This document shows, in pieces, positions 1 through 6,750 of a DNA stretch of 23,230 nt. Where the stretch lies: the NCBI GenBank assembly GCA_002347365.1, contig DDWT01000026.1, positions 1 to 23,230 of the forward strand, read 5' to 3'. The stretch's first letter is position 1, and every line of letters begins with the position of its first letter. Made by a program: the position numbers and the translations under genes. The DNA is from Actinobacteria bacterium UBA2279. GTDB taxonomy: Bacteria > Actinomycetota > Coriobacteriia > Anaerosomatales > Anaerosomataceae. The notes below the pieces were generated by a model. It was given only the letters and a program-made list of their open reading frames with translations. It was not told the DNA's origin and made no database searches.

Positions 1-128
1 TGCCGAAGGGCCGGAGCATGGCGCACATCACGCAAGCCGATCTCGACGCGATCGCTGCGAAACTCAACTCACGCCCGAGGAAGCGACTCGGCTACAAGAC
101 GCCGGAGGAATGCTATGCACAATCGTAG
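1..128 (+). CDS. IS30-family transposase, C-terminal fragment (start outside window)
   Basis: The open frame enters from the left edge and ends at TAG 126-128. About 41 residues are visible. They include LNSRPRKRLGYKTPEE, the typical C-terminal end of IS30-family DDE transposases (compare the usual LNxRPRKxLGxxTPxE). The catalytic DDE core would lie upstream, outside the window. The frame is followed within about 20 bases by an IS30-like terminal sequence, so this is the 3' end of the element, not a stray fragment. Family assignment is from recognition of this motif. Whether the upstream part is intact cannot be seen. Confidence 0.85.
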   Translation, partial: PKGRSMAHITQADLDAIAAKLNSRPRKRLGYKTPEECYAQS

Positions 129-149
129 GAGGTCGCTCAGGAAAGCGAA

Positions 150-178
150 GTGTTGCACTTCAAACTTGAACTCAGGCC
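150..178. repeat. Probable IS30 right terminal inverted repeat
   Basis: The sequence lies just after the transposase stop and carries the TTGCACTTCAA...TTGAAC pattern common at IS30-family ends. The partner repeat is outside the window, so the limits are approximate. Confidence 0.5.
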
Positions 179-192
179 CACTCCGCTGAGGC

Positions 193-660
193 CTAGTCAG
201 TTGCCGCAACCGCATCTGCCGGTGTCTCTGGCTCGGGCCGATTGAGAATCTGCCCAACATTGACGGTTGGAATGATGACTCGACCAACAGGGCTGGATGC
301 AGAAAGGTCGGCGTAGACAGTGCGAACCGTCCCGAACAGAACAGTGACCGCGTTGTAGACGAGAACCGGCTCCCAATCGTCAGGACGCTCCTGCTTCAGA
401 GTCGCCACATCGAAGAAGCCCGTCGCAACAACTGCGCCAGTGAAGCCCGCCGCCTCGAAGTCTGCCTCCTCGCCGTTCAACTCCACCGTCAACTGCACGG
501 CCATGTCGCTCTCAGAGTCGTTGGACTGGAGTACCGCGATGTCCAGCTTGAGGTGCAACTCCGCCTTCTCGAAGGACGCCGCGCCAGGACGCACCTCGAA
601 GTAGGACTTCATGATTCTGAAGTCACTGAGACGAAGGATCGAATCAATACCGGAGCTCAT
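193..660 (-). CDS. SecB-like chaperone of a TAC toxin-antitoxin module
   Basis: This 155-residue acidic protein resembles the SecB-like chaperones of toxin-antitoxin-chaperone (TAC) systems. In those systems the chaperone binds a C-terminal extension of the antitoxin, keeping it folded and the toxin silent. The family pattern is seen in the N-terminal LRLSDFRIMKSYFEV strand and in the C-terminal half (NAVTVLFGTVRTVYADLS, then IIPTVNVGQIL), where SecB proteins have a helix and a closing hydrophobic segment. The start at 660 is chosen because its ATG overlaps the antitoxin TGA as ATGA, which suggests translational coupling; a longer frame up to 786 lies inside the antitoxin gene. It is the third gene of a toxin-antitoxin-chaperone operon. 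A role as the general export chaperone is unlikely, because monoderm actinobacteria usually lack one and the neighbours point to TAC. Confidence 0.8.
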   Translation of the reverse strand: MSSGIDSILRLSDFRIMKSYFEVRPGAASFEKAELHLKLDIAVLQSNDSESDMAVQLTVELNGEEADFEAAGFTGAVVATGFFDVATLKQERPDDWEPVLVYNAVTVLFGTVRTVYADLSASSPVGRVIIPTVNVGQILNRPEPETPADAVAATD

Positions 661-1058
661 ACCGCAATCCGATCTGCTGAGGCGTACGTGTGGATGGTGG
701 TGCCGGTGAGGTGCTTGGTCTTGCTGTAACCAGCAGTTGTCTTGCCGCCATCCGCAACGTAAAGCCTTGGAAGCCGGAAACCGCAAGGGGCAAGACCCAG
801 ATTGACGTCGCAGCCCACAGAGTGCGCAACTTCGACCATGGTGCGAAGTGTAGGACTCGACTTGTGTTGCAGCAGTTGAGAGACACGGGCGCGAGACACG
901 TCGAGACGCCGAGCCAGGTCAGACTGGCTGAGACCGTGGGCAACCATAATCCGAGCGAGGTCATTCGTGAACGCGCTGATAGCGAGCTCGTGCTTGTACT
1001 CGACCTGGTCAAGTTCGTCTGACGTCAGTTCGTCCAGCTGTTCCAGCACACTAGACAT
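657..1058 (-). CDS. HigA-like XRE-family antitoxin with C-terminal chaperone-addiction-like tail
   Basis: This 133-residue protein has a helix-turn-helix of the Cro/C1 (XRE) type at about 34-88 (HGLSQSDLARRLDVSRARVS is the core). After it comes a tail of about 40 residues (93-133) rich in aromatic and hydrophobic residues. Such a tail is where TAC antitoxins carry the chaperone-addiction region that makes them depend on the SecB-like partner. It should neutralise the toxin encoded just upstream and repress the operon. The start at 1058 lies inside the last codons of the toxin gene (8-base overlap) with an AGG-rich site upstream; a frame from 1088 is also open but less likely. The end overlaps the chaperone start by four bases. 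The HTH is clear; the addiction role of the tail is inferred from context. Confidence 0.85.
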   Translation of the reverse strand: MSSVLEQLDELTSDELDQVEYKHELAISAFTNDLARIMVAHGLSQSDLARRLDVSRARVSQLLQHKSSPTLRTMVEVAHSVGCDVNLGLAPCGFRLPRLYVADGGKTTAGYSKTKHLTGTTIHTYASADRIAV

Positions 1059-1434
1059 ACGTCTCGCCTTCCTCCATGAATCTGTCAATCATCGTCTTGA
1101 CTGCATCCATCGTGTCGTTGAATTGCTGATCGTTCTCTGTCTTGTCCTCGATGCGCGCTATAACGAATCCGCGGCTTGTCTGAAATGCGTAGGCCCGACA
1201 TGCCCTGGGACTGTGAACCTTGTGCTCACACAGTCGCATTCCTCCGTGCTTGTGTGCATCGAGCCACTTGAACAGCTCCGGGTTATCAGGAGGGCCGTTG
1301 CGGTCCACATCGTCAATCCTTGCTCGCATTCGAGGAGCCGTCTCGCGGTTCTTCTTGAGATACTTGAGCGGCTGACACTGGCCACTGTCAGAGACAAGCA
1401 TCCATGTTCTGCGGCCTACTCTCTCAGCCTTCAC
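1051..1434 (-). CDS. RelE/HigB-like toxin of the TAC module
   Basis: This 127-residue basic protein lies first in a three-gene operon with an XRE antitoxin and a SecB-like chaperone, the standard TAC order. The central part (PPDNPELFKWLDAH, MRLCEHK, ACRAYAF, FVIARIEDKTEND) matches the strand pattern of RelE/HigB mRNA interferases: a short helical hairpin, then a beta sheet ending in a K-rich strand before the last helix. If so, it would cleave mRNA at the ribosome. The GTG start at 1434 has AGGA nine bases upstream; an ATG at 1401 is an alternative. Similarity is remote, and catalytic residues cannot be assigned by eye, so operon context carries much of the call. Confidence 0.68.
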   Translation of the reverse strand: MKAERVGRRTWMLVSDSGQCQPLKYLKKNRETAPRMRARIDDVDRNGPPDNPELFKWLDAHKHGGMRLCEHKVHSPRACRAYAFQTSRGFVIARIEDKTENDQQFNDTMDAVKTMIDRFMEEGETYV

Positions 1435-1470
1435 GCTCCGTAGTCCTAACTGCGTGGTTCCCGCGGTAGG

Positions 1471-1494
1471 GTCAATGTAAACAAATAACTTGAC
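1471..1494. promoter_or_regulatory. Candidate operator of the TAC operon (inverted repeat)
   Basis: GTCAA at 1471-1475 and TTGAC at 1490-1494 form an inverted repeat with a 14-base AT-rich spacer, 37 bases upstream of the toxin start. XRE antitoxins usually bind such palindromes upstream of their own operon. No convincing -35/-10 pair for the minus strand was found nearby, so the promoter itself is not assigned. Confidence 0.3.
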
Positions 1495-1587
1495 ACACGT
1501 CTAGGGGCAACTTTAGAAAGCACCACGCAACACGCTGGGTCTGCGCAACTCTACTACACACAGCTGACAGTCGTATCTTGGAGTTGG

Positions 1588-1615
1588 GGCTAACGTCTCT
1601 TGAGATGGGTTAGGC
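1588..1615 (-). other. attC site E, apparently deleted (28 bases)
   Basis: On the minus strand it has R'' GCCTAAC at 1615-1609 and R' GTTAGCC at 1594-1588. Only 14 bases lie between, far fewer than in a normal attC. These bases nearly repeat the L'-side end of site D (CATCTCA-GAGACGTTAG pattern), so the L'' arm and loop look deleted. R'' exactly complements the left-border core GTTAGGC of its cassette at 3123-3117. It lies six bases after the stop codon of the 1621-2160 gene. Confidence 0.6.
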
Positions 1616-1620
1616 ACCTG

Positions 1621-2160
1621 CTATGGCGTTTCCTTTAGCAGCTCTTGAGTGACTCTCACGTAGTCATCGTAGTAGCCAACGAACAGCCGCGCTATGGCAT
1701 CGACAACTTCGTCAACGGGCGAGTTCACGAGATCGACTGTAACCTCATCGTAGGGCATACGCTCCAGGTCAAGCGCCTTCGCCACCCGTTCAACTTGGTC
1801 CTTCTGCCGTGACAGTGCCTTCGGTGTCCAGCCGAAGACCCTGGCCTCCGTCGAGCTCGACAACTTCTGGGTTCGCATCGCATCCCGATAGATGATCGAG
1901 TACTTCCAGTCCTTCATCTCAGGAGACGCTACAACGTCCGGACTCATCTTGATTCCGAACTCGACGTACCCGCCGCCCTTCTGCACGTACGGACTGAACT
2001 CTAGGAGACCATCCGACTTCAGCTTGAGATGCTCCTCCACCAGTGCGGAGAAGTCCTTCGCGATGCCCTCCAGAAAGCGATGGACCTCTTCTCGCGTCTG
2101 CTCCAAGAGGTAGTAGTTGGCCAAGTAGTGGCTGCCGCTCTCGCTCAGGTCCACGATCAT
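1621..2160 (-). CDS. Unknown protein paired with a PD-(D/E)XK nuclease
   Basis: This 179-residue, mostly soluble, charged protein is not one I recognise. It has an N-terminal helical stretch (about 10-45), a middle part with strand-like segments (GGGYVEFGIKMSP, WKYSIIYRD, ARVFGWTPKAL) and a C-terminal helical part ending in FVGYYDDYVRVTQELLKE. No membrane segment, signal peptide or metal-binding cysteine cluster is visible. Its ATG overlaps the TGA of the upstream nuclease gene by four bases (ATGA at 2157-2160), so the two are very likely co-translated in a fixed ratio. Both lie in one integron cassette. An immunity protein, activator or substrate-recognition partner for the nuclease are all possible; nothing in the sequence decides. 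Confidence 0.75.
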   Translation of the reverse strand: MIVDLSESGSHYLANYYLLEQTREEVHRFLEGIAKDFSALVEEHLKLKSDGLLEFSPYVQKGGGYVEFGIKMSPDVVASPEMKDWKYSIIYRDAMRTQKLSSSTEARVFGWTPKALSRQKDQVERVAKALDLERMPYDEVTVDLVNSPVDEVVDAIARLFVGYYDDYVRVTQELLKETP

Positions 2161-3056
2161 CCCTCCATCAGTAAGTTCACGAGCATCGAATTACGTCCTA
2201 CTGCCTGATCGAAGTGCAACCGGTCCGTGAAGTGCGCCCCCGAACCTGTCGCCGCTTGTGCGAGTTCAACCATCGTCTGGATCTCATCCTCTGCCCTATC
2301 CAGTGGCCCAAGCGAGAGATCGATCAGGAATCGTTTCAGATTCTCCCGAGCCGTGGATGAGAGACCGCCGTCTCGCAGCACGCCGACTCCAACCTCGATG
2401 AGGTCGCCATAGGAGAGACCACGCCAATTGGGTGACCGAGAGGATTCCCGGCCGCTGGGAGTGAGGAAGATGCGCGCCAGTTCCTTGTTGGTGAAGAACG
2501 GATTCCCGCGAATAGCCTCGTCGTATCGCCGCAGCTGACTTGCCTCGCTGTTCGGATTAGCGCTTTCGCCGCTCTTGATCTTGTTCTCGATAAACACTAC
2601 GTGGTCCCCGCAGGTGATGACGACGTCGCAGTAGCAGCTCACGGGCTTGGACTTTCCGGGAATCTGGCCGAGCCACTTCTCAGTCTCAACGACTGCCTGA
2701 TAAGTATCGACTCCGGTGATCTTCATGAATGCCAGGAGGGCATCAAGATAACGAGCGCCGATACCATGTGGCTTTGAGCCGTCGAGGAAGTACGCGAGAT
2801 ACGTGCTGTAACGGATCTCCTGAGTGCCGTGGCCGCAGACCGACAAGGCCGGCAAGGGAATACCCGCCCACGTCCGCGAGAGGAACTCCCGGGCAAAGGT
2901 CAGCTTCTGCCTTGTCCAGTCCCGATGGTATGCGGTCCGAATCGAATCGATCACCTCACGGACATCCCCTGAGGCCCGATCCGCGCTCTCGATCGTGGTA
3001 GCCGCAGCCCGCGTCGCCACAATTCGGTCTATGACTGCTATGGCGCTGGAACCCAT
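2157..3056 (-). CDS. PD-(D/E)XK superfamily nuclease
   Basis: This 299-residue protein has a PD-(D/E)XK nuclease core. D144 is in the strand CYCDVVITCG, and E157 and K159 are in VFIENKI 13 residues later, followed by QLRRYDEAI (174-182), the usual helix after the active site. An upstream E (E80, or E124/E126 in VVETEKWLG) could complete the site. The layout resembles the PDDEXK_4-type family found in phage-defence loci. It is probably a cytoplasmic DNA endonuclease; its target is unknown. The start at 3056 has GGAAGGTG six bases upstream and lies 61 bases inside the cassette border core at 3117-3123. It overlaps the following unknown gene by four bases. The fold is well supported; the defence role is inferred from its partner and its cassette neighbours. 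Confidence 0.8.
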   Translation of the reverse strand: MGSSAIAVIDRIVATRAAATTIESADRASGDVREVIDSIRTAYHRDWTRQKLTFAREFLSRTWAGIPLPALSVCGHGTQEIRYSTYLAYFLDGSKPHGIGARYLDALLAFMKITGVDTYQAVVETEKWLGQIPGKSKPVSCYCDVVITCGDHVVFIENKIKSGESANPNSEASQLRRYDEAIRGNPFFTNKELARIFLTPSGRESSRSPNWRGLSYGDLIEVGVGVLRDGGLSSTARENLKRFLIDLSLGPLDRAEDEIQTMVELAQAATGSGAHFTDRLHFDQAVGRNSMLVNLLMEG

Positions 3057-3116
3057 GCGTCACCTTCCGCCGAAGTCGCTGCTACGGATTCTACCACCTG
3101 GCTCTGACAGCAGCGT

Positions 3117-3179
3117 GCCTAACGTCTCCTGAGATGAGCGGCAACGCGAAGCCTTGTCCGCTCGATCTCAGGGTTAGGT
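3117..3179 (-). other. attC site D
   Basis: On the minus strand R'' is ACCTAAC (3179-3173) and R' is GTTAGGC (3123-3117). The arms 3130-3141 and 3158-3170 pair over 12 base pairs with one unpaired base, the extrahelical-base arrangement typical of attC. The total of 63 bases is close to the classical 59-base element. R'' exactly complements the left-border core GTTAGGT of the upstream cassette (4911-4905), and the site begins 7 bases after the OLD gene stop. This is the best-formed site in the window. Confidence 0.85.
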
Positions 3180-3186
3180 TCCGGGT

Positions 3187-4872
3187 CTACGGGTTGCAGC
3201 TCCGTATCCTGGCAACCAGTGTGCGAACGGACCGTTCAAGATCAAGCGTGTTTAGGTCCGCCGGCTCCTGCGCTACTTGCCTGGAGACGGCAACTTTGTC
3301 GATGCAGCTCCCGCGTCTCAGGCGCGTCACGTCCGCGAACCTTGCAGGCGTGGACTGGAGCCGAGATCTTGGATGGACCGTCGCCACCGCGGTCGTGAAC
3401 GCATTGTCTGGGACGTAGTTCTCGACAGTCCTGCCTGAAGTCACCCAGCAGAAGCAGCCGTATTGCTCGAAGTCCTTCCGGACGCGCATCTTGGTGGGGT
3501 TGAGGCGTCCGTGTGCGGTAGTCCGGTCGCTGTCCATCACCACACATGCGTTCCGATTCAGACAGGACAGTCGGATGAAGTCGCCTATCAGCGAGTCCTC
3601 GTACGACAGGTGGGCCAGCAAACGTCCCCCGTAGAACATTATCGAGTAGTGAATTCCCTCGACCAGGTCGGGTGCGATACTGGAGATCCAGTGGTTCAAG
3701 TAGATGCGATCTGATGGTCCCTCAACCCACACCACGTAGTTCGCCTGGAGCAGATCGCTGGGAACGTAGCCGAGGTCCCTCAGCACAGGGTGCTTCTCAC
3801 TCGCAGAACTGACTCGCACGCACTCCGTGCGACCATCAGACAGTGAGCACGCGTACACGTTCGTGCCCTCGAGGTCGAGAAATGCGTTTGAGTGCGTGGC
3901 AATGAAGTACTGGTTCTCGGTGTTTCTCCGCAGGTACTGAACAAGCTTCTTCTGCAGTGCAGGGTGAAGGTGTATTTCCGGTTCCTCGACGCAGTAGATT
4001 GCGCCGTCAGCCAAGGTTACGGCCGCCGCGAGGATGATCAATTCATGGATTCCGGTCCCCAGCGACTCCAGGGGCAGTATCCTCCCGCCCATCGAGACAT
4101 AGACCTCGTCCCTTTCCGCAGGTATATCCAACATCGCCGTCGACTCCCCCAGCACTTCTTGAAGGAGTCCGTTGACAGCGCCGAACCGCATGCGATTCCC
4201 TTCATAGTTCTCGAGGTCCGGGTTCTGGAGTCTCCGGAGTTCTGGGATGAGGCCTCCTCCGGACAGCGGATTCTCGCCTTGGGAAGTGATTCTGCGGAAC
4301 GCGTCAATCTTGTGCACCGTGAAGTTCGGCGTGACCCTGGTGTACAAGGCGGAGGCGATGTCTTGAGCGCGCTTCTCCTCGGACCCTCCGGTGTAGTTGC
4401 TGAGAGCGCTCGTGTAGTTGTTGGTCTCGCGTTGAGGCACGCGTTCAAGAATGGCCTTGGTCATTCTCGTTACGCCTCGCTGGCTAGGTTCTGCTCGACC
4501 GGCGGCCGGAATGGTGAACTCGAACCATATCGAGTCTGACCACTCGGGAAAGTACTGGGCCAGTGCCGGGGAGAAGGCCTCCTCGATGGCCCTGTACGTT
4601 CCGGCAGAATGCCCATGCTTCTTGACCTGGAGTCCGAAGGACATCGCTCGGGTTCCTGCGCCTATAGGGTAGTCCAGTGCGGGATCCAGGTGGGGCAGAC
4701 TATCCCCCCTCGCGGTGGCGAATGCGCCCGCGGCTATCTCCAGGACTCTCAGTAGATTGGATTTCCCGCAGTTGTTGGGCCCCATGATGACGTTCGCTTG
4801 ACTCAGGTCGGCCACGACCGCGCCAGGCTCGTCCAAACTGCGATACCCCGACACATCGAACCCGTCGATCAT
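3187..4872 (-). CDS. OLD-family ATPase with TOPRIM nuclease domain
   Basis: This 561-residue protein is an ABC-type ATPase fused to a TOPRIM domain, as in overcoming-lysogenization-defect (OLD) nucleases. Visible motifs are Walker A GPNNCGKS at 31-38, the ABC signature region ESLGTGIHE near 269-277, Walker B with EEPE at about 296-299, H327 in ATHS, TOPRIM glutamate E384 in VEGPSD, and D447/D449 in VMDSD. All key residues seem present. It is alone in its cassette: no UvrD-like helicase as in Gabija, and no separate DUF4435 gene as in PARIS, so it fits a stand-alone class 1 OLD-like nuclease in phage defence. The start is set at ATG 4872 because the longer frame to 4923 runs back into the attC site. 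A run of nine G lies in its ribosome-binding region. Confidence 0.88.
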   Translation of the reverse strand: MIDGFDVSGYRSLDEPGAVVADLSQANVIMGPNNCGKSNLLRVLEIAAGAFATARGDSLPHLDPALDYPIGAGTRAMSFGLQVKKHGHSAGTYRAIEEAFSPALAQYFPEWSDSIWFEFTIPAAGRAEPSQRGVTRMTKAILERVPQRETNNYTSALSNYTGGSEEKRAQDIASALYTRVTPNFTVHKIDAFRRITSQGENPLSGGGLIPELRRLQNPDLENYEGNRMRFGAVNGLLQEVLGESTAMLDIPAERDEVYVSMGGRILPLESLGTGIHELIILAAAVTLADGAIYCVEEPEIHLHPALQKKLVQYLRRNTENQYFIATHSNAFLDLEGTNVYACSLSDGRTECVRVSSASEKHPVLRDLGYVPSDLLQANYVVWVEGPSDRIYLNHWISSIAPDLVEGIHYSIMFYGGRLLAHLSYEDSLIGDFIRLSCLNRNACVVMDSDRTTAHGRLNPTKMRVRKDFEQYGCFCWVTSGRTVENYVPDNAFTTAVATVHPRSRLQSTPARFADVTRLRRGSCIDKVAVSRQVAQEPADLNTLDLERSVRTLVARIRSCNP

Positions 4873-4876
4873 GTCG

Positions 4877-4885
4877 CCCCCCCCC
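4877..4885 (-). repeat. Nine-base G tract in the ribosome-binding region of the OLD gene
   Basis: Nine consecutive G on the minus strand end five bases before the ATG at 4872 and overlap the likely Shine-Dalgarno site. Slippage here would change the spacing between the Shine-Dalgarno site and the start codon. Confidence 0.6.
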
Positions 4886-4904
4886 TCTCGTGCCCTCCTG
4901 GTGA

Positions 4905-4991
4905 ACCTAACGTATGTGCGCATCAGCTGCGGCTTCCGCGCCTCTCTTCACTCTAGCGCTTCTGGCCGTCTACCGAACGCGCGGGTCAGCA
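4905..4991 (-). other. attC site C (degenerate R'')
   Basis: On the minus strand R' is GTTAGGT (4911-4905), perfect consensus. Its left part shares 14 identical bases (4914-4927) with site B (7496-7509), and looser similarity continues across both sites. By this alignment R'' is TGCTGAC (4991-4985), one base off the RYYYAAC pattern. It nearly complements the cassette's left-border core ATTAGCA at 7497-7491; both look like one-base mutants of a TGCTAAC/GTTAGCA pair. Arm pairing is weaker than in A, B and D. Confidence 0.6.
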
Positions 4992-5024
4992 GTCACCCTT
5001 TGTCACGATTGCGCAGCATTCTGT

Positions 5025-5053
5025 TTGAATTGCCGTTAGAGTCTGAATAGACT
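5025..5053 (+). promoter_or_regulatory. Probable promoter of the restriction-modification operon
   Basis: A -35-like TTGAAT (5025-5030) and a -10-like TAGACT (5048-5053) are 17 bases apart, each matching four of six consensus bases. Transcription would start near 5060, about 54 bases before the methyltransferase GTG. The promoter lies inside the cassette and faces against the array direction, so this cassette would not need an outside promoter. Confidence 0.4.
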
Positions 5054-5095
5054 GCCGGAGTAGCCTGAACCGTTGTCAGAGGATGGGTTCAGACT
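5040..5095 (+). repeat. Inverted repeat in the methyltransferase leader
   Basis: AGTCTGAA (5040-5047) and TTCAGACT (5088-5095) are exact inverted repeats of 8 bases with a 40-base spacer, framing the -10 box and leader of the methyltransferase gene. It could be a protein-binding site or a leader hairpin. No controller-protein gene is present in the cassette. Confidence 0.35.
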
Positions 5096-5113
5096 ACTCT
5101 ATGAGGTGAGGAC

Positions 5114-6742
5114 GTGGAGGCATTGTTGGAGCAAGTTCAAGAATATGGGGCAGTCTTCACAAAGCCGTGGATGGTCGATTTCATGCTCGACCTCTGCGGC
5201 TACACGCCCGACAAGGACCTCGCTGACCATGTTGTTGTTGAGCCGTCTTGTGGGGACGGGGCGTTCCTTCTACCGATTGTCGAACGGCTGTCCCATGCGT
5301 GCCGTGTGCGGGGCATCGACATATTGGATGCGCGCGATGCCATCCAAGCATTCGACCTGCAGCCGGAGCACGTCGCTACGTGCAGGGCAGCGGTGATTCG
5401 ATGGTTAGCTGAAGATGGCTGGCCCACGAGGGCAGCTGCTGAGGTGGCACAGAGATGGGTCTCGTGCGAGGACTATCTGCTCCGGAATGCTGCAGTCGAC
5501 GCTGCCGACTTCGTGGTGGGCAACCCACCGTACATCAGAGCCGAGTCTATCCCCCGCGACCTGCGTGCGGCGTACGTCGAGCGCTGCAACACGATGACTG
5601 ATGGCAGCGACGTCTACGTGGGATTCTTCGACGTTGGCCTTCGCTCGCTCAAGGCGGACGGAGTACTCTGCTTCATCTGTGCAGATCGCTGGATGCGAAA
5701 CGCATACGGGAAGCGACTCCGGCATCTGGTCTCAGAAGGACACGATGTTCGAGCTGTCTACGAAATGCATGGGGTCGATGCGTTCGCCAATCAGGTGAGC
5801 GCTTACCCTGCGGTAACGCTCATTGGGCGCGGCGAGCAAGGACCAGTGCGTTATGCGGTTGCCCGGCCCACCTTCGGTGCGGATGCGGCCACTCGCTTGG
5901 AGGTTTGGGCGAGCAACGGGTCTCTGCCAACACGAGACCCGGACTTCGCGGCGACAGTACTCGATGACTGGTTCCATACCGATGCCCTCTGGCCGACTGG
6001 ATCTCCTGAGAGAATCTCGCTCCTGCGCGGCCTGGAAGAACGACTGCCGCTACTGGAAGAAACGGGCGCGAAAATCGGTATAGGCATCGCGTCCGGAGCC
6101 GACGAGGTGTTTGTCACCAGAGATGACTCAGTGGTAGAGACCGACCGAATGCTCCCTCTGGTGAGGACTACCGACATCACGGACGGTCGTATCGCTTGGA
6201 GAGGGGCCTGGCTGGTGAACCCATGGAATGACTCGGGCTCACTCGTTCGCCTGGAGGATTATCCTCGATTCGCCGACTACATGACGTCGCAGTCTGAGCG
6301 ACTTCGCCGCCGTCACGTGGCCAAGAAGGACGCCCAGGCCTGGTACCGCACGATCGACAAGGTACTTCCGGGGCTCCTGGGGCAACAGAAGCTGCTGCTC
6401 CAGGACATGAAGATGAGTATCGAGCCTGTTCTGGACACCGGTGAGTACTACCCGCACCACAACTTGTACTGGATCACTCCGGGTTCTTGGGACGTGCGTG
6501 TTCTAGGCGGAATTCTGCTGTCGCGGGTCGCGGAGTTCTTCGTCTCTTCATATGCTGTCCGTATGAGGGGTGGCACTCTGCGGTTTCAGGCTCAGTACCT
6601 GCGTAGGATTCGCGTGCCGCACCCATCGAGCATCTCAGCGAGTGTTGCATCTGCACTTGCGGCGGCATTCGAGAACCGCGATGTTGAGGCAGCGACAACG
6701 GCCGCGATGCAAGCGTACGGAATCGAGAGCATTCCAGACTAG
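5114..6742 (+). CDS. Type II adenine-N6 DNA methyltransferase, probably CTCGAG-specific
   Basis: This 542-residue protein is a gamma-type adenine-N6 methyltransferase. The order is motif X (FTKPWMVDFML, 15-25), S-adenosylmethionine-binding motif I (EPSCGDGAFL, 43-52), and catalytic NPPY at 137-140, with a C-terminal target-recognition region. It is followed after eight bases by a clear XhoI/PaeR7I-type endonuclease, so it should methylate the adenine of CTCGAG and protect the host. The GTG start at 5114 is preceded by GAGGTGAGGAC; upstream in-frame options end at a stop near 5107. The gene has its own likely promoter at 5025-5053 and faces opposite to the array. At least ten CTCGAG sites occur in this window, so protection would be needed. 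Confidence 0.92.
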   Translation: MEALLEQVQEYGAVFTKPWMVDFMLDLCGYTPDKDLADHVVVEPSCGDGAFLLPIVERLSHACRVRGIDILDARDAIQAFDLQPEHVATCRAAVIRWLAEDGWPTRAAAEVAQRWVSCEDYLLRNAAVDAADFVVGNPPYIRAESIPRDLRAAYVERCNTMTDGSDVYVGFFDVGLRSLKADGVLCFICADRWMRNAYGKRLRHLVSEGHDVRAVYEMHGVDAFANQVSAYPAVTLIGRGEQGPVRYAVARPTFGADAATRLEVWASNGSLPTRDPDFAATVLDDWFHTDALWPTGSPERISLLRGLEERLPLLEETGAKIGIGIASGADEVFVTRDDSVVETDRMLPLVRTTDITDGRIAWRGAWLVNPWNDSGSLVRLEDYPRFADYMTSQSERLRRRHVAKKDAQAWYRTIDKVLPGLLGQQKLLLQDMKMSIEPVLDTGEYYPHHNLYWITPGSWDVRVLGGILLSRVAEFFVSSYAVRMRGGTLRFQAQYLRRIRVPHPSSISASVASALAAAFENRDVEAATTAAMQAYGIESIPD

Positions 6743-6750
6743 GAGGCGCT

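Larger units (their letters stand above)
1..178 (+). mobile_element. Right end of an IS30-family insertion sequence
   Basis: It contains the transposase C-terminus (stop at 128) and then, around 150-178, a sequence containing GTTGCACTTCAAACTTGAAC, which resembles the terminal inverted repeats of IS30-family elements. The left end is outside the window, so the repeat cannot be paired and the exact outer base is uncertain by several bases. The element ends about 15 bases after the stop codon of the SecB-like gene, where the attC site of that cassette would be expected. Confidence 0.7.

Noticed and set aside
661..786. N-terminal extension of the SecB-like protein to 786
   Set aside because: It lies within the antitoxin coding region and lacks family similarity. 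The ATGA overlap at 657-660 gives the better start.
1490..1517. TTGACA on the plus strand as a promoter
   Set aside because: The -35 is perfect, but no good -10 follows at 16-18 bases and there is no plus-strand gene downstream. The TTGAC part is better explained as half of an inverted repeat.
3187..4872. Gabija or PARIS system
   Set aside because: Gabija needs a UvrD-like GajB partner and two-gene PARIS a DUF4435 AriB. The OLD gene is alone in its cassette and its TOPRIM is fused, so only a stand-alone OLD-type call is supported.
4873..4923. Seventeen extra N-terminal residues on the OLD protein
   Set aside because: They are read through the attC site and leader. The ATG at 4872 begins the conserved domain and has a G-rich ribosome-binding site.
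5035..5041. GTTAGAG/CTCTAAC as the R'' core of attC site C
   Set aside because: It matches the core of another cassette, but the sequence between it and the R' at 4905 does not pair. Alignment of site C with site B places the R'' position at 4985-4991.
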